36,481 bases of DNA from an uncultured Eubacteriales bacterium (GCA_900318765.1 ONLX01000019.1:1-36481), one strand, 5' to 3'. Positions 1 to 8,835 are shown, counted from the stretch's first letter. Translations and numbers: made by a program. The notes: generated by a model from the letters alone, not told the origin.

Positions 1-21
1 AGACAAAAGAGGTTTCTTTGA

Positions 22-95
22 TGGCAGGGGCAGAAGGACTCGAACCCTCAAGAACGGTTTTGGAGACCGCTATGTTACCATTACATCATGCCCCT
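22..95 (-). tRNA. trnW: tRNA-Trp (anticodon CCA)
   Basis: On the minus strand the 5' acceptor strand AGGGGCA (95-89) pairs with TGCCCCT (32-26), followed by discriminator G and an encoded CCA (24-22). The anticodon stem GCGGT/ACCGT encloses the loop CTCCAAA, giving anticodon CCA for the UGG tryptophan codon. The T arm is GAGGG-TTCGAGT-CCTTC. A discriminator G73 is normal for bacterial tRNA-Trp, which supports the identity. A consensus promoter lies just upstream. Confidence 0.96.
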
Positions 96-113
96 ATTTT
101 CGGCAACGGAGAT

Positions 114-142
114 ATTATAGCACCGAACCGAATTGATGTCAA
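114..142 (-). promoter_or_regulatory. Consensus sigma-A promoter for tRNA-Trp
   Basis: Read on the minus strand, TTGACA (142-137) is separated by exactly 17 bases from TATAAT (119-114). Both boxes match consensus perfectly. Transcription should start around position 107, about a dozen bases before the mature tRNA 5' end, as expected for a strong stable-RNA promoter. Confidence 0.9.
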
Positions 143-163
143 ACACTTTCTGAAAAAAGCAAC

Positions 164-195
164 AAAAAAGGCGATGCCTCCGTGAAAGCATCGCC
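164..195 (-). terminator. Rho-independent terminator after malQ
   Basis: On the minus strand, the 8-bp stem GGCGATGC/GCATCGCC with a 10-base loop is followed by a run of six T. It starts about 15 bases after the malQ stop and isolates malQ from the downstream tRNA promoter. Confidence 0.88.
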
Positions 196-209
196 ATGGA
201 TAGGAAGGA

Positions 210-1703
210 TCAGACGTTGGAAGTTTTTCCGGGAACGTCGCACCGGGCGGACATTTCGGCATAATAACGAATGCGCTTTGCAAGCTCTTCGGTAAAGTCG
301 CTCGACTGAGCGCGATACTTCCACCAACCGGTCGAGGAGGGGAGGTTCATGCGCGACTCATTGCCGAGACCGAGGTAATCCTGCATCGGCAGGATGGCAA
401 GCTCTGCAACCGAGTTGAGAATCCCGCGGGCAAAGCCGAACGGCATGCCCTCGCGCTCGTTGAGACCGAGATAATTGACAGCGAATTCAACTTGCTCGGG
501 CGTCGCTTCAGAAACCCATCCCATGATCGGGGCATTGTCGTGTGTGCCCGTATAAGCAATGCAATGTGTTGTATAATTATGCGGAAGCTCGCGCGAGTCG
601 CACGAAGGATCGAATCCAAACTGCAGAATACGCATGCCAGGCAGACCGGAATCGGAGAGCAGCTTTTTGACTTCGGGTGTCAGGAATCCGAGGTCTTCCG
701 CGATCATGTCGACGTTGGGGCACTGCTGCCGGATGGCACGGATCAGATCCATGCCGGGACCGGGATACCAACGGCCGGGGCGTGCGTCGGTCGAGCCGTA
801 CGGAACCGCCCAGTAGCTTTCGATGCCGCGGAAGTGGTCGATGCGGACGACGTCAAACCGCGCGCCGGTCCGCTCCATACGATGCCGCCACCAAGCGAAG
901 TTGTCCTGACGATGCACATCCCAGTTGTAGATCGGATTGCCCCAAAGCTGCCCGAGCTCGGTGAAATAATCCGGGGGAACGCCCGCAAGCAGACTCGGAT
1001 TGCGCCGCTCATCGAGATAAAACAGATGCTGATTGCTCCAGACGTCCACAGAATCATGCGGCACATAGATCGGGACATCGCCGATGATCCGGATACCGTT
1101 CTGATTTGCATATGCTTTGACGGCGCGGAACTGTTTATCAAATTCATACTGGATGAAGCAATGGAAATCAATGTCGTGCACCAATACTTGCCGATAGTAG
1201 GCAACCGCATCGGCACGATGCTCCATGACCGCGGGATCATCCCATTCGTTCCAGGGCTTGTTGTCAAACTTAGTCTTTAACGCCGCAAACAATGCATATT
1301 CTTCAATCCAATCGGAATTTTCAGCACGGAATGTCTCCATCTGACTGCGATCAAACCGCGCAAACGCTTTGCGAAGCACTTCATAGCGATTTTCCCACAG
1401 CTTGCCGTAATCCACGTAACGCGGGTCACCGCCCCAATCGAGATCGACTTCTTCCTCGGTCAGAAGGCCTTCTTCGATCAGCAGATTCAGATCAATGAGA
1501 TAGGGGTTGCCGGCAAAGGTCGATGCGCTTTGATAGGGCGAATCGGAATAGCCGGTCGGTGTAACCGGAAGAACCTGCCAATATCCTTGGCCAGAAGCTT
1601 TCAGAAAATCAACGAACTTGAATGCTTCTTTGCCGAGCGTGCCGATTCCGTACTTTGACGGAAGTGAACTGATGTGCATTAAAATGCCACAAGAACGTTT
1701 CAT
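210..1703 (-). CDS. malQ: 4-alpha-glucanotransferase (amylomaltase, GH77)
   Basis: This 497-residue cytoplasmic enzyme transfers alpha-1,4-glucan segments between maltodextrins (disproportionation) in maltose or glycogen metabolism. GH77 signatures are all present: the nucleophile Asp289 in RIDHFRG, the acid/base Glu336 in AEDLG, and the transition-state stabiliser Asp389 in THDN. Length and spacing match amylomaltases of about 500 residues. The start at 1703 (MKRSCGIL) was chosen because GGAGGA lies at the right distance; upstream in-frame ATGs fall in the promoter region. It is a single gene with its own terminator, divergent from psuG, and no other maltodextrin gene is in the window. Regulation probably acts through the shared symmetric promoter. 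Confidence 0.96.
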   Translation of the reverse strand: MKRSCGILMHISSLPSKYGIGTLGKEAFKFVDFLKASGQGYWQVLPVTPTGYSDSPYQSASTFAGNPYLIDLNLLIEEGLLTEEEVDLDWGGDPRYVDYGKLWENRYEVLRKAFARFDRSQMETFRAENSDWIEEYALFAALKTKFDNKPWNEWDDPAVMEHRADAVAYYRQVLVHDIDFHCFIQYEFDKQFRAVKAYANQNGIRIIGDVPIYVPHDSVDVWSNQHLFYLDERRNPSLLAGVPPDYFTELGQLWGNPIYNWDVHRQDNFAWWRHRMERTGARFDVVRIDHFRGIESYWAVPYGSTDARPGRWYPGPGMDLIRAIRQQCPNVDMIAEDLGFLTPEVKKLLSDSGLPGMRILQFGFDPSCDSRELPHNYTTHCIAYTGTHDNAPIMGWVSEATPEQVEFAVNYLGLNEREGMPFGFARGILNSVAELAILPMQDYLGLGNESRMNLPSSTGWWKYRAQSSDFTEELAKRIRYYAEMSARCDVPGKTSNV

Positions 1704-1728
1704 AATCTCCTCCATTTCAATTTTCCAT

Positions 1729-1760
1729 TTGTATTTTACCATAATCATGGTATAATACAA
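1729..1760. promoter_or_regulatory. Symmetric bidirectional promoter between malQ and psuG
   Basis: A 32-bp near-palindrome has left arm TTGTATTTTACCATAA and right arm TCATGGTATAATACAA; 14 of 16 positions match when one arm is reverse-complemented. Plus-strand boxes are TTGTAT (1729-1734) and TATAAT (1751-1756), 16 bases apart, facing psuG. Minus-strand boxes are TTGTAT (1760-1755) and TAAAAT (1738-1733), also 16 bases apart, facing malQ. The same DNA thus carries two opposed promoters whose elements interleave. The core TACCAT-AATC-ATGGTA could alternatively be an operator for a dimeric repressor. Confidence 0.7.
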
Positions 1761-1809
1761 GTATAAATTTTGCTTCCATTCAAAAAATTCGTGCAGAAAG
1801 GACTTCTTT

Positions 1810-2721
1810 ATGAATCATTCGCAATATCTGCAGCTCTCGCCAGAAGTTGAAGAAGCGATTCGGAACGGCAAACCGATCGTCGCTTTGGAGAGCACCATTA
1901 TCTCTCACGGCATGCCATATCCGCAAAATGTGGAGACCGCATTAACCTGTCAGCGGATCTGCCGGGAGAACGGCGCGGTTCCCGCAACCTGTGCAATTCT
2001 CGGCGGCAAGCTCTGCGCCGGTCTGACCGATGAGCAGATCGACTATCTCGGTCGTGAGGGGAGGAACGTTGTAAAGGCGTCCCGCCGGGATCTTCCGCTC
2101 CTTTGCGCAAAGGGAATGAATGGGGCGACGACCGTTGCCGCGACGATGATCATTGCCGCAATGGCGGGAATCCGTGTTTTTGCGACGGGCGGTATCGGCG
2201 GCGTCCATCGCGGCGCAGAAACGACGATGGATATCTCGGCCGATCTCGAAGAACTGGCCGAGACGCCGGTTTGCGTCGTTTGCGCCGGAGCAAAGAGTAT
2301 TCTGGACCTTGGATTGACGATGGAATATCTCGAGACAAAGGGCGTTCCCGTGATCGGATTCGGAACCGATGAGCTTCCGGCGTTCTATACGAAAAAAAGC
2401 GGGTTTTCGGTCCCGTGGCGGTGCGACGCACCGGAGGAGCTTGCAGCTGTGATCCGTGCCGAGCGCGCGCTCGGGTATCCGGGCGGAATGCTGGTCGTCA
2501 ATCCGATTCCCGATGCGTATTCCATGGATCCGGATGTGATCAACAAGGCGATCGACGAAGCCATTGCGGAGGCAAATCGGCTCGGGATCAAGGGGAAGGA
2601 AACGACGCCGTTTTTGCTCGCAAAGATCAAGGATCTGACGGACGGAAGCAGCCTCGATTCCAATATTCAACTGGTTTACAACAATGTTCGTCTTGCGGCT
2701 CAAACCGCTGCAGCGCTTTGA
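1810..2721 (+). CDS. psuG: Pseudouridine-5'-phosphate glycosidase
   Basis: A 303-residue cytoplasmic enzyme that reversibly splits the C-C bond of pseudouridine 5'-phosphate to uracil and ribose 5-phosphate. PsuG-family motifs run the whole length: ALESTIISHGMPYPQN near residue 25 with the conserved Glu27, RRDLP, the glycine-rich ATGGIGGVHRGAE, CAGAKSILD with the conserved Lys, and VVNPIP near the C-terminus. Length equals the usual 300-310. AAAGGA precedes the ATG. The companion kinase gene psuK is not adjacent; glmS follows after 15 bases, so the two probably share the transcript begun at the symmetric promoter. Confidence 0.95.
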   Translation: MNHSQYLQLSPEVEEAIRNGKPIVALESTIISHGMPYPQNVETALTCQRICRENGAVPATCAILGGKLCAGLTDEQIDYLGREGRNVVKASRRDLPLLCAKGMNGATTVAATMIIAAMAGIRVFATGGIGGVHRGAETTMDISADLEELAETPVCVVCAGAKSILDLGLTMEYLETKGVPVIGFGTDELPAFYTKKSGFSVPWRCDAPEELAAVIRAERALGYPGGMLVVNPIPDAYSMDPDVINKAIDEAIAEANRLGIKGKETTPFLLAKIKDLTDGSSLDSNIQLVYNNVRLAAQTAAAL

Positions 2722-2736
2722 CGCAGAGGAAGCGAT

Positions 2737-4563
2737 ATGTGCGGTATCGTAGGATACACGGGAAAACAGAATTGCATGTCGATCCTGCTTCGCGGGCTTG
2801 GCTCGCTTGCGTATCGCGGATATGATTCAGCGGGCGTTGCCATCTGGAATGGAACCACCATTGCCGTGACAAAAGAGCGAGGAAAGCTGTTTGCCCTTGA
2901 GGATGCGCTTGACAAGAAACCGATCGAGGGAACAACCGGCATCGGGCATACTCGTTGGGCTACGCATGGGGAACCGAATGTCGTGAACGCGCATCCGCAT
3001 ACGGACGCAAAGGGTCAGCTTGCCCTGGTCCATAACGGCATCATTGAGAACTATCGCACCTTGAAGGAGCAGCTGCTTCGCGAAGGGGTCACGTTTGTCT
3101 CCGAAACCGATACGGAGGTTGTGGCACAGATGATCGGTAAGCTGTATGACGGCGATCCAAAAAAAGCGGTGCTTCGCGCGATGAACAAACTTGAAGGGAC
3201 CTTTGCACTGGCGATTCTGTTCCGGGATGAGCCCGATACGCTGTATTGTGTTTGCAACGGAAGCCCGATGGTCGTCGGACGAGGACGGTCCGGTTCCTTT
3301 GTTGCAAGCGATATTCCTGCGCTGCTTCCGTATACGCGGAAGGTAACGTTTTTGGAGAATCGGCAGATGGCGATTTTACAAAAGAACGGAATTCGTTATT
3401 ATGATCGGGACGGGAATCCGATTGAGAAAGAAATCACGGAAGTGGAATGGGATGTGGAAGCGGCCAGAAAAGGGAACTTCGAGCATTTCATGCTGAAGGA
3501 AATCCATGAGCAGCCGGACGCGCTGCTGCATACGATCGAGCAGTACGTTTCCTCCCGGACCGGCTGTTTGCGGGAGGATGCATTTCCGTGGACAAAGGAA
3601 GAGGCCAATCAACTGAAGCGACTCCGTATTGTCAGCTGCGGCAGTGCGTATCACGCAGGGCTCGTCGGAAAGAAGTTTTTGGAACATCTGGCAAAGCTTC
3701 CGGTCGAAGTCGAAGTCGCGTCCGAATATCGATACAGCGATGCGCTGTACTCCGAAAATGAACCGATGATGCTGATTTCTCAGTCGGGAGAAACGGCGGA
3801 TACGATTGCGGCCATGCGCATGGCAAAGTCCCGAAATCAGGAGACGGTGGCGATCTGCAATGTGATCGGCAGCACGATCGCGCGTGAGTGCGATCGAACG
3901 CTGTTTACCTATGCCGGGCCGGAAATCGCCGTAGCTGCGACCAAATCCTATCTGACGCAGACAGTCGTCTTGTTCCTCCTTGCGTTGGATTTGGCGGAAA
4001 AACGCGGCTGGTTGACGCACTCTAAGGTCCAGGAACAATTGGAACGATTGAAAAGAGTGCCGGACGATATGCGCGCCGTTCTCGCCCGGAAGGAACAGGT
4101 GCAGGCGTATGCGAATCGCCATGCATTGACGAAAAAGATGTTCTTCATCGGCCGTGGACTGGATCATGCGCTCTGCCTCGAAGCTGCGTTGAAGCTCAAG
4201 GAAATTGCCTATATTCATACCGACGCGTATGCCGCCGGAGAACTGAAGCATGGGACGATCGCGCTGGTTGAGGATGGATCGCTTGTCATTTCGGTAGCGA
4301 CGCAAAAACCGCTGCTTTCCAAGATGGCGAGCAACATGGAAGAGGTTCGGGTTCGCGGTGCGGACATTCTTGCGATCACCAACGGATCGAGCGGAATGGA
4401 AGAGCATTGTGATGAACAATGGGATTTTCCGGAGGTTCCGGATATGATGGCGCCGTTCCTTGCAGTGATCCCGCTGCAGCTTTTGGCGTACTACATCGGC
4501 GTAGCACGTGGCTGTTCCATCGACCAACCGAGAAATCTTGCTAAAAGCGTAACGGTGGAATAA
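2737..4563 (+). CDS. glmS: Glutamine--fructose-6-phosphate aminotransferase (isomerizing)
   Basis: This 608-residue enzyme makes glucosamine 6-phosphate from fructose 6-phosphate and glutamine, the first step to UDP-GlcNAc and peptidoglycan. It begins MCGIVGY, so Cys2 becomes the N-terminal glutaminase nucleophile after Met removal. The class II amidotransferase domain covers about residues 2-220 (THGEPNVVNAHPH, HNGIIENY). Two SIS sugar-isomerase domains follow (SCGSAYHAG, SQSGETADT, GRGLD, ELKHGTIALVE) and the C-terminus is KSVTVE. GAGGAAG precedes the start. Only 15 bases separate it from psuG, so no glmS ribozyme precedes it, unlike Bacillus subtilis glmS. A terminator follows directly. 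Confidence 0.98.
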   Translation: MCGIVGYTGKQNCMSILLRGLGSLAYRGYDSAGVAIWNGTTIAVTKERGKLFALEDALDKKPIEGTTGIGHTRWATHGEPNVVNAHPHTDAKGQLALVHNGIIENYRTLKEQLLREGVTFVSETDTEVVAQMIGKLYDGDPKKAVLRAMNKLEGTFALAILFRDEPDTLYCVCNGSPMVVGRGRSGSFVASDIPALLPYTRKVTFLENRQMAILQKNGIRYYDRDGNPIEKEITEVEWDVEAARKGNFEHFMLKEIHEQPDALLHTIEQYVSSRTGCLREDAFPWTKEEANQLKRLRIVSCGSAYHAGLVGKKFLEHLAKLPVEVEVASEYRYSDALYSENEPMMLISQSGETADTIAAMRMAKSRNQETVAICNVIGSTIARECDRTLFTYAGPEIAVAATKSYLTQTVVLFLLALDLAEKRGWLTHSKVQEQLERLKRVPDDMRAVLARKEQVQAYANRHALTKKMFFIGRGLDHALCLEAALKLKEIAYIHTDAYAAGELKHGTIALVEDGSLVISVATQKPLLSKMASNMEEVRVRGADILAITNGSSGMEEHCDEQWDFPEVPDMMAPFLAVIPLQLLAYYIGVARGCSIDQPRNLAKSVTVE

Positions 4564-4577
4564 TCGGACTCATTGGG

Positions 4578-4606
4578 AGCGCGCGGAACGATTCCGTGCG
4601 CTTTTT
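4578..4606 (+). terminator. Rho-independent terminator after glmS
   Basis: An 11-bp stem AGCGCGCGGAA/TTCCGTGCGCT with one G-U pair and a 3-base loop is followed by a T run, 15 bases after the glmS stop. It ends the psuG-glmS transcript. Confidence 0.9.
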
Positions 4607-4645
4607 ACGGTGATTTCTCAACGTGTTAAAACTTTTCATACAACT

Positions 4646-4668
4646 TTGACACATTTCTCCTGTATAAT
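4646..4668 (+). promoter_or_regulatory. Putative promoter for the moxR operon (unusual spacing)
   Basis: Perfect TTGACA (4646-4651) and TATAAT (4663-4668) boxes are present but only 11 bases apart, too short for a standard sigma-A promoter. TATAAT is likely the real -10, being about 30 bases before the moxR start. The functional -35 would then be a poor match near 4640, or the promoter needs an activator. Confidence 0.45.
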
Positions 4669-4696
4669 AGGTTTGATTAACAACTGCGGAGGGGTT

Positions 4697-5626
4697 ATGA
4701 ACGATCCGAAATCCATATTAGATGAATTGAAAAAGGCTGTCGTCGGGAAAGATAACGTCCTGATTATGGCGCTTTTGGCGATCCTTGCACGCGGACATAT
4801 CCTGCTCGAGGATATTCCCGGCGTCGGCAAAACCACGATGGCACTGGCTTTCAGCAAGGCGCTCGGTCTGCAGTATAACCGCGTTCAGTTTACGCCGGAC
4901 GTGCTTCCTTCGGATATCGTCGGATTCTCCCTCTATGACAAGGCGTCCGGGCAGATGGTGTATCAGCCCGGAGCAATCCTATGCAATTTGTTCCTCGCGG
5001 ATGAATTGAACCGTGCGACGAGCCGCACCCAGTCTGCTCTGTTGGAAGCAATGGAGGAGGGCAACGTGACTGTGGACGGAGTAACGCACCCGGTTCCGGA
5101 TCCGTTTGTTGTCATCGCAACGCAGAATCCCGTGGGCGCATCCGGTACGCAGCTGCTGCCGGATTCTCAGCTGGACCGGTTCATGGTGCGCCTTTCCATG
5201 GGGTATCCGCGTCCGGCGGATGAACTGGAGCTCCTTTCCCGAAAGCAAAAAGGGAATCCTCTGGATACAGTGCGCTGCATCGCCGATCGAAACGGCCTGG
5301 CTGAAATTCGGGACGTTGTCGATCAGACGTACGTGAATCCGAAGATTCTGGAATACATCATTCGGCTTGGCAATGCGACGCGCACCCATGCGCATGTGCT
5401 GCAGGGCGCAAGTCCGCGCGCATCGCTTGCGGCGACGTCCATGGCGAAGGCCGCCGCGTGGGTGCAGGGACGCGATTATGTGATTCCCGGAGATGTCAAG
5501 CTGATCTACCCTGCAACGATTACACATCGCTTGCTTCTGACCGCAGACGCAAAGGCGTCCGGCGTTACGGCCGATACGGTTCTGGCGGAGATTCTGAAAA
5601 ATACGCCTGCTCCGGTCGTCAAATAA
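4697..5626 (+). CDS. MoxR-family AAA+ ATPase
   Basis: A 309-residue cytoplasmic ATPase of the MoxR family, chaperone-like AAA+ proteins usually encoded beside DUF58 and transglutaminase genes. The Walker A is GVGKTT near residue 45, the Walker B LFLADELNRA, and the sensor/arginine-finger region includes ATQNPVG and LDRFMVRL; a C-terminal lid domain completes the usual length. The start at 4697 follows a strong GGAGGGG; the reading frame opens earlier, but only upstream of the -10 box. One base separates its stop from the DUF58 gene. Its precise substrate is unknown; family members help assemble or activate complexes. Confidence 0.93.
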   Translation: MNDPKSILDELKKAVVGKDNVLIMALLAILARGHILLEDIPGVGKTTMALAFSKALGLQYNRVQFTPDVLPSDIVGFSLYDKASGQMVYQPGAILCNLFLADELNRATSRTQSALLEAMEEGNVTVDGVTHPVPDPFVVIATQNPVGASGTQLLPDSQLDRFMVRLSMGYPRPADELELLSRKQKGNPLDTVRCIADRNGLAEIRDVVDQTYVNPKILEYIIRLGNATRTHAHVLQGASPRASLAATSMAKAAAWVQGRDYVIPGDVKLIYPATITHRLLLTADAKASGVTADTVLAEILKNTPAPVVK

Positions 5627-5627
5627 C

Positions 5628-6581
5628 ATGCATTTTCGCAGGATTCTGTACCTCATCGCGCTCGCTGCTGTGGCGGCGTTTCATCTGGCTTTCGGGCAGT
5701 ACGTTTCTCACTTTATGCTGTGGTTCGTACTGCTGTTGCCCGTTGTTTCTCTGCTGCTGAGCCTTCCCGCAATCCTGATGACAAAGATTGCGCTGATTGG
5801 GCCGGACGACGTTCAGCGTGGGCGTGAGGGATGCATTCGATTGACAGCGTCCTGTAAGTTCTTTCTGCCGCTCGATTGCCTTCTCATTCGAATCGAGGAA
5901 CAGAATTTGTTCACCGAGGAGACGCCGAACCGTCGTTCGGTTCGCATCGACAACCTTACCGAAAAAGAAAAACGAATTCGTGTTTCAACCGAGCAGCTCG
6001 GCAATATCCGCTGCGCGGTTCGTTCGGCATGGGCGTTTGATTATCTCGGCTTTTTTGCGTTTCCGATACGCAAACCGAATGCCGTTGCCTTTACCGTGCT
6101 GCCGTCTCCGGCTGCACCGGTTCCGGATCCGATTTTGATTGACGCTTCCGAGCAAGTCTCCAAGCCAAAACCCCAGGGCTACTCCGAGGAACATGAGCTT
6201 CGACCGTATCGAGCAGGCGATTCGATCAATTTGATTCACTGGAAGTTGACGTCCAAATTCGATGATCCGATTATTCGTGAGCCGCAGGAGATGCTTCGCA
6301 AGCACATTATCCTTGCGATCGACCTCCCGGATTCCTATGCGGCACAGGAAAACCTGCTTGATCAGCTGCGCTACCTTTCGGATGCGCTCCTTGCGGAGCA
6401 GATCCCGTTCGGACTGTATCTTGGGCTGCGTTCCACGACCATTCGTTCGGATGGAGAGCTGATTGCTGCGCTCAAGCTGTTCCTTTCGGAACCGATGCAT
6501 GCCGAAGCAACGGAAACGATTCGTTCCGGAAACGATACACTGATTTATCGTCTGGTTCCCAATCGGGGGGTGGACGTATGA
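5628..6581 (+). CDS. DUF58 domain membrane-anchored protein
   Basis: A 317-residue protein with two hydrophobic N-terminal segments (about residues 6-22 and 28-50), then a soluble region. The DUF58 signature lies around residues 190-225, with LRPYRAGDSINLIHWK and the conserved GD and HWK pattern. DUF58 proteins have a vWA-like fold and accompany MoxR ATPases; their molecular role is not established. Its stop overlaps the transglutaminase start as ATGA, so the two are probably translationally coupled and act together at the membrane. Confidence 0.9.
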   Translation: MHFRRILYLIALAAVAAFHLAFGQYVSHFMLWFVLLLPVVSLLLSLPAILMTKIALIGPDDVQRGREGCIRLTASCKFFLPLDCLLIRIEEQNLFTEETPNRRSVRIDNLTEKEKRIRVSTEQLGNIRCAVRSAWAFDYLGFFAFPIRKPNAVAFTVLPSPAAPVPDPILIDASEQVSKPKPQGYSEEHELRPYRAGDSINLIHWKLTSKFDDPIIREPQEMLRKHIILAIDLPDSYAAQENLLDQLRYLSDALLAEQIPFGLYLGLRSTTIRSDGELIAALKLFLSEPMHAEATETIRSGNDTLIYRLVPNRGVDV

Positions 6582-8794
6582 AAAAGCTTTGGAATTCGCT
6601 GCTTTCGATCCTCGCAGATGCGGCGTTGGTTACCTTTGCAACGCTCGCAGTTCCCTGCGCGGTTCTGACGGCATACCAGGTCCCGTTTCCGCTTGTTCCG
6701 CTTGTTTGGGCGGCAATTCTGATCGGCTTGCTGCTCTCCGTTTGGATGCACGCCCCGAAGCTCGGCTGGATTGCCGGAGTTGCGTATTTTGCCGTTCTCG
6801 GAGCGCTTCTGATCTGGAAATGGGCAGCGGTTCGGTACGGGTTCTCGTTGTTCCGCTATGCCATGCTGGACCTTTTGGCGGCGGATGTGCCGTTTCTCCC
6901 TGCTGCGACCCCGGTCGATCCGGTGGATGGGCTGTGGAACATTCCCGATATTGCAGTCGGATGGTTCGCGCTGTTGGTCATGGGGCTGTTCGGCCTTTCG
7001 ATTGCTTGGAGCCTGATCCGCAGCAAAATGCTGATCCTTCCGCTGATCGTTCCGCTGCCGATGTTCATGCTGAGCCTGATCTATACCGATCTCCCGCTTG
7101 CGCATTGGACGGTTCTGCTGCTGTTGCTGTACCTCGGAGGATGCATGATCGGCGGAGGACTGCGCGTTTCGGATGCCAAACGATACGGGATTGTCATGGT
7201 GCCGGTCATTCTCGGCCTGCTGCTGCTCGGGACAATGATTCGCGCGATCTCTCCTCCCGAGACATATGAGCCGATCTCGTTTGAACGACGGCAGGAGATC
7301 GTCGGTGATCGGATTCGCGAGATTTATGACGATATTCGCAACGTTCTGAGCAACCGCGTCAAGCGGACGGAGGACCTGTCCGATGAGGAGGAATGGAAGC
7401 GTACAGGCGACGTGATTTTGGAACTGACGTCCAGCACGAGCGGAGAAACGTATTTGCGATCCTATTCTCTCGGAAGCTATCGCAACAATATCTGGTACAG
7501 TGTTCCGAACTATTCCGGAGCATGGGATTCCATGGCTGCCCTCGGAAGCCGGTCCAATCGCGGAGACGGCGGGGAGGGCGCCGCGCTTGACAAAATGGAG
7601 ATCCGGGCCGAAGGGTCCGAAATGCTGTATGTGCCGTACGGTTTTCTCAAAAACGATGCGAACCCGCTTGCGGAAGCCTATCTGCCTGCCAATGGATTGA
7701 CGGAATACAGCTGGACATTTGACGTTGAAATGGCGAATCCGGACTTTGCGAATGCGGAAACGGTTGGCAATGCGGAAGCGGACTATTATGCCTGGGCAAA
7801 GGAACAATACGTGATCGAGAATCCGGAGATCAAGGCGCAAATCCGCGCATTTGCGGAAGCCGCCGGAATCTACGATACCGGGGATAACCGGAGGACGGCG
7901 CAGATCGTTGCGGAATTCGTTCGCAGAAACGGAACCTATACGACCTCACCGGGGCGACTCCCGCAAGGAAAAGACTTTGTTCTCTATTTCCTGCAGGAAA
8001 ACCGTCAAGGCTATTGCGTCCATTTTGCAACGGCCACGACCGCGATTCTGCAATCGTTTGATATTCCGGCGCGATATGTTTCCGGCTATCGGTTTTTCAC
8101 GTCCCGTTACGAACCCATGACGGTGACCGACGAAATGGCGCATGCATGGACCGAGGTGTACTGTCCCGGGATCGGCTGGATGCCGGTTGAGAGCACAGCG
8201 GGGTCCGAGGGGTGGCAGGAACCGGATCAGAAGACGGCGACTCCTTCGCCGGATATCAGCGCCAGTCCCGAATCCACCTTGGCGCCGACTGCAGAACCGA
8301 CGCCTGCGCCCACCGAGGTTCCGGATGATCAAGAGTCAACGGAACAAACCGGCGAACCGACGCAAAGACCGGAGCCGGATGCAACCGCGCGTCCGGACGG
8401 ACAGGGAACCGATGATGAGGATTCGGAAACGACTCGCTCCGTCGATCCGCCGAATCTTTGGTGGCTGTTGTGGCTGCTTGTTCCGCCTGCGTTGGTTGGC
8501 GGCATGTGGGGCGCTGATCGGATCATTCGAAACAGAAGAAAGGAAGCGTTTCGGCAAAAGGATGCGCGTGAAGCGGTTCTTGCCATGTACCGGTATCAGA
8601 AACGCCTGGAGCGGCATGGCGCGCCCAAAAGCGAGATCGCGGAAGATCTTGCAGAGGAAGCGACCTTCTCCAATCATCCGATGACGCAGCAGAGAAAACA
8701 AATGCATTCCATTCTTCGAGAGTCGGCAGCGTACTTTGATTCGTTCCCGAAATGGAAACGGTTTCTGTACCGACATCTTTTGTTCCTGCTGTAA
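6578..8794 (+). CDS. Transglutaminase-like membrane protein (TgpA-type)
   Basis: A 738-residue protein. The first 230 residues are strongly hydrophobic and hold several membrane segments. An extracytoplasmic region follows with a transglutaminase-like core: Cys480 in GYCVHFA, His522 in MAHAWTEV, and an acidic third member probably Glu538 in PVESTAG, where many relatives have Asp or Glu. Residues about 545-620 form a Pro/Thr/Glu-rich linker, followed by a membrane segment (LWWLLWLLVPPALVGG) and a basic cytoplasmic tail of about 100 residues. This is the TgpA/YebA architecture, third gene of a moxR-DUF58-transglutaminase operon. The enzymatic substrate is unknown; a protease or cross-linking role at the envelope is inferred. 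Confidence 0.92.
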   Translation: MKKLWNSLLSILADAALVTFATLAVPCAVLTAYQVPFPLVPLVWAAILIGLLLSVWMHAPKLGWIAGVAYFAVLGALLIWKWAAVRYGFSLFRYAMLDLLAADVPFLPAATPVDPVDGLWNIPDIAVGWFALLVMGLFGLSIAWSLIRSKMLILPLIVPLPMFMLSLIYTDLPLAHWTVLLLLLYLGGCMIGGGLRVSDAKRYGIVMVPVILGLLLLGTMIRAISPPETYEPISFERRQEIVGDRIREIYDDIRNVLSNRVKRTEDLSDEEEWKRTGDVILELTSSTSGETYLRSYSLGSYRNNIWYSVPNYSGAWDSMAALGSRSNRGDGGEGAALDKMEIRAEGSEMLYVPYGFLKNDANPLAEAYLPANGLTEYSWTFDVEMANPDFANAETVGNAEADYYAWAKEQYVIENPEIKAQIRAFAEAAGIYDTGDNRRTAQIVAEFVRRNGTYTTSPGRLPQGKDFVLYFLQENRQGYCVHFATATTAILQSFDIPARYVSGYRFFTSRYEPMTVTDEMAHAWTEVYCPGIGWMPVESTAGSEGWQEPDQKTATPSPDISASPESTLAPTAEPTPAPTEVPDDQESTEQTGEPTQRPEPDATARPDGQGTDDEDSETTRSVDPPNLWWLLWLLVPPALVGGMWGADRIIRNRRKEAFRQKDAREAVLAMYRYQKRLERHGAPKSEIAEDLAEEATFSNHPMTQQRKQMHSILRESAAYFDSFPKWKRFLYRHLLFLL

Positions 8795-8809
8795 CGGAAC
8801 CATTCTCTT

Positions 8810-8834
8810 ATCCCCGATTCTTCGGGGATTTTTT
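8810..8834 (+). terminator. Rho-independent terminator of the moxR operon
   Basis: An 8-bp stem ATCCCCGA/TCGGGGAT with tetraloop TTCT is followed by six T, 15 bases after the transglutaminase gene stop. Confidence 0.93.
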
Positions 8835-8835
8835 G

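Noticed and set aside
1..21. Possible terminator after tRNA-Trp
   Set aside because: A weak A/T-rich repeat is visible but the window edge cuts the region, so it cannot be judged.
2700..2740. Possible glmS ribozyme upstream of glmS
   Set aside because: Only 15 bases separate the psuG stop from the glmS start, so there is no room for it outside coding sequence, and I saw no ribozyme core.
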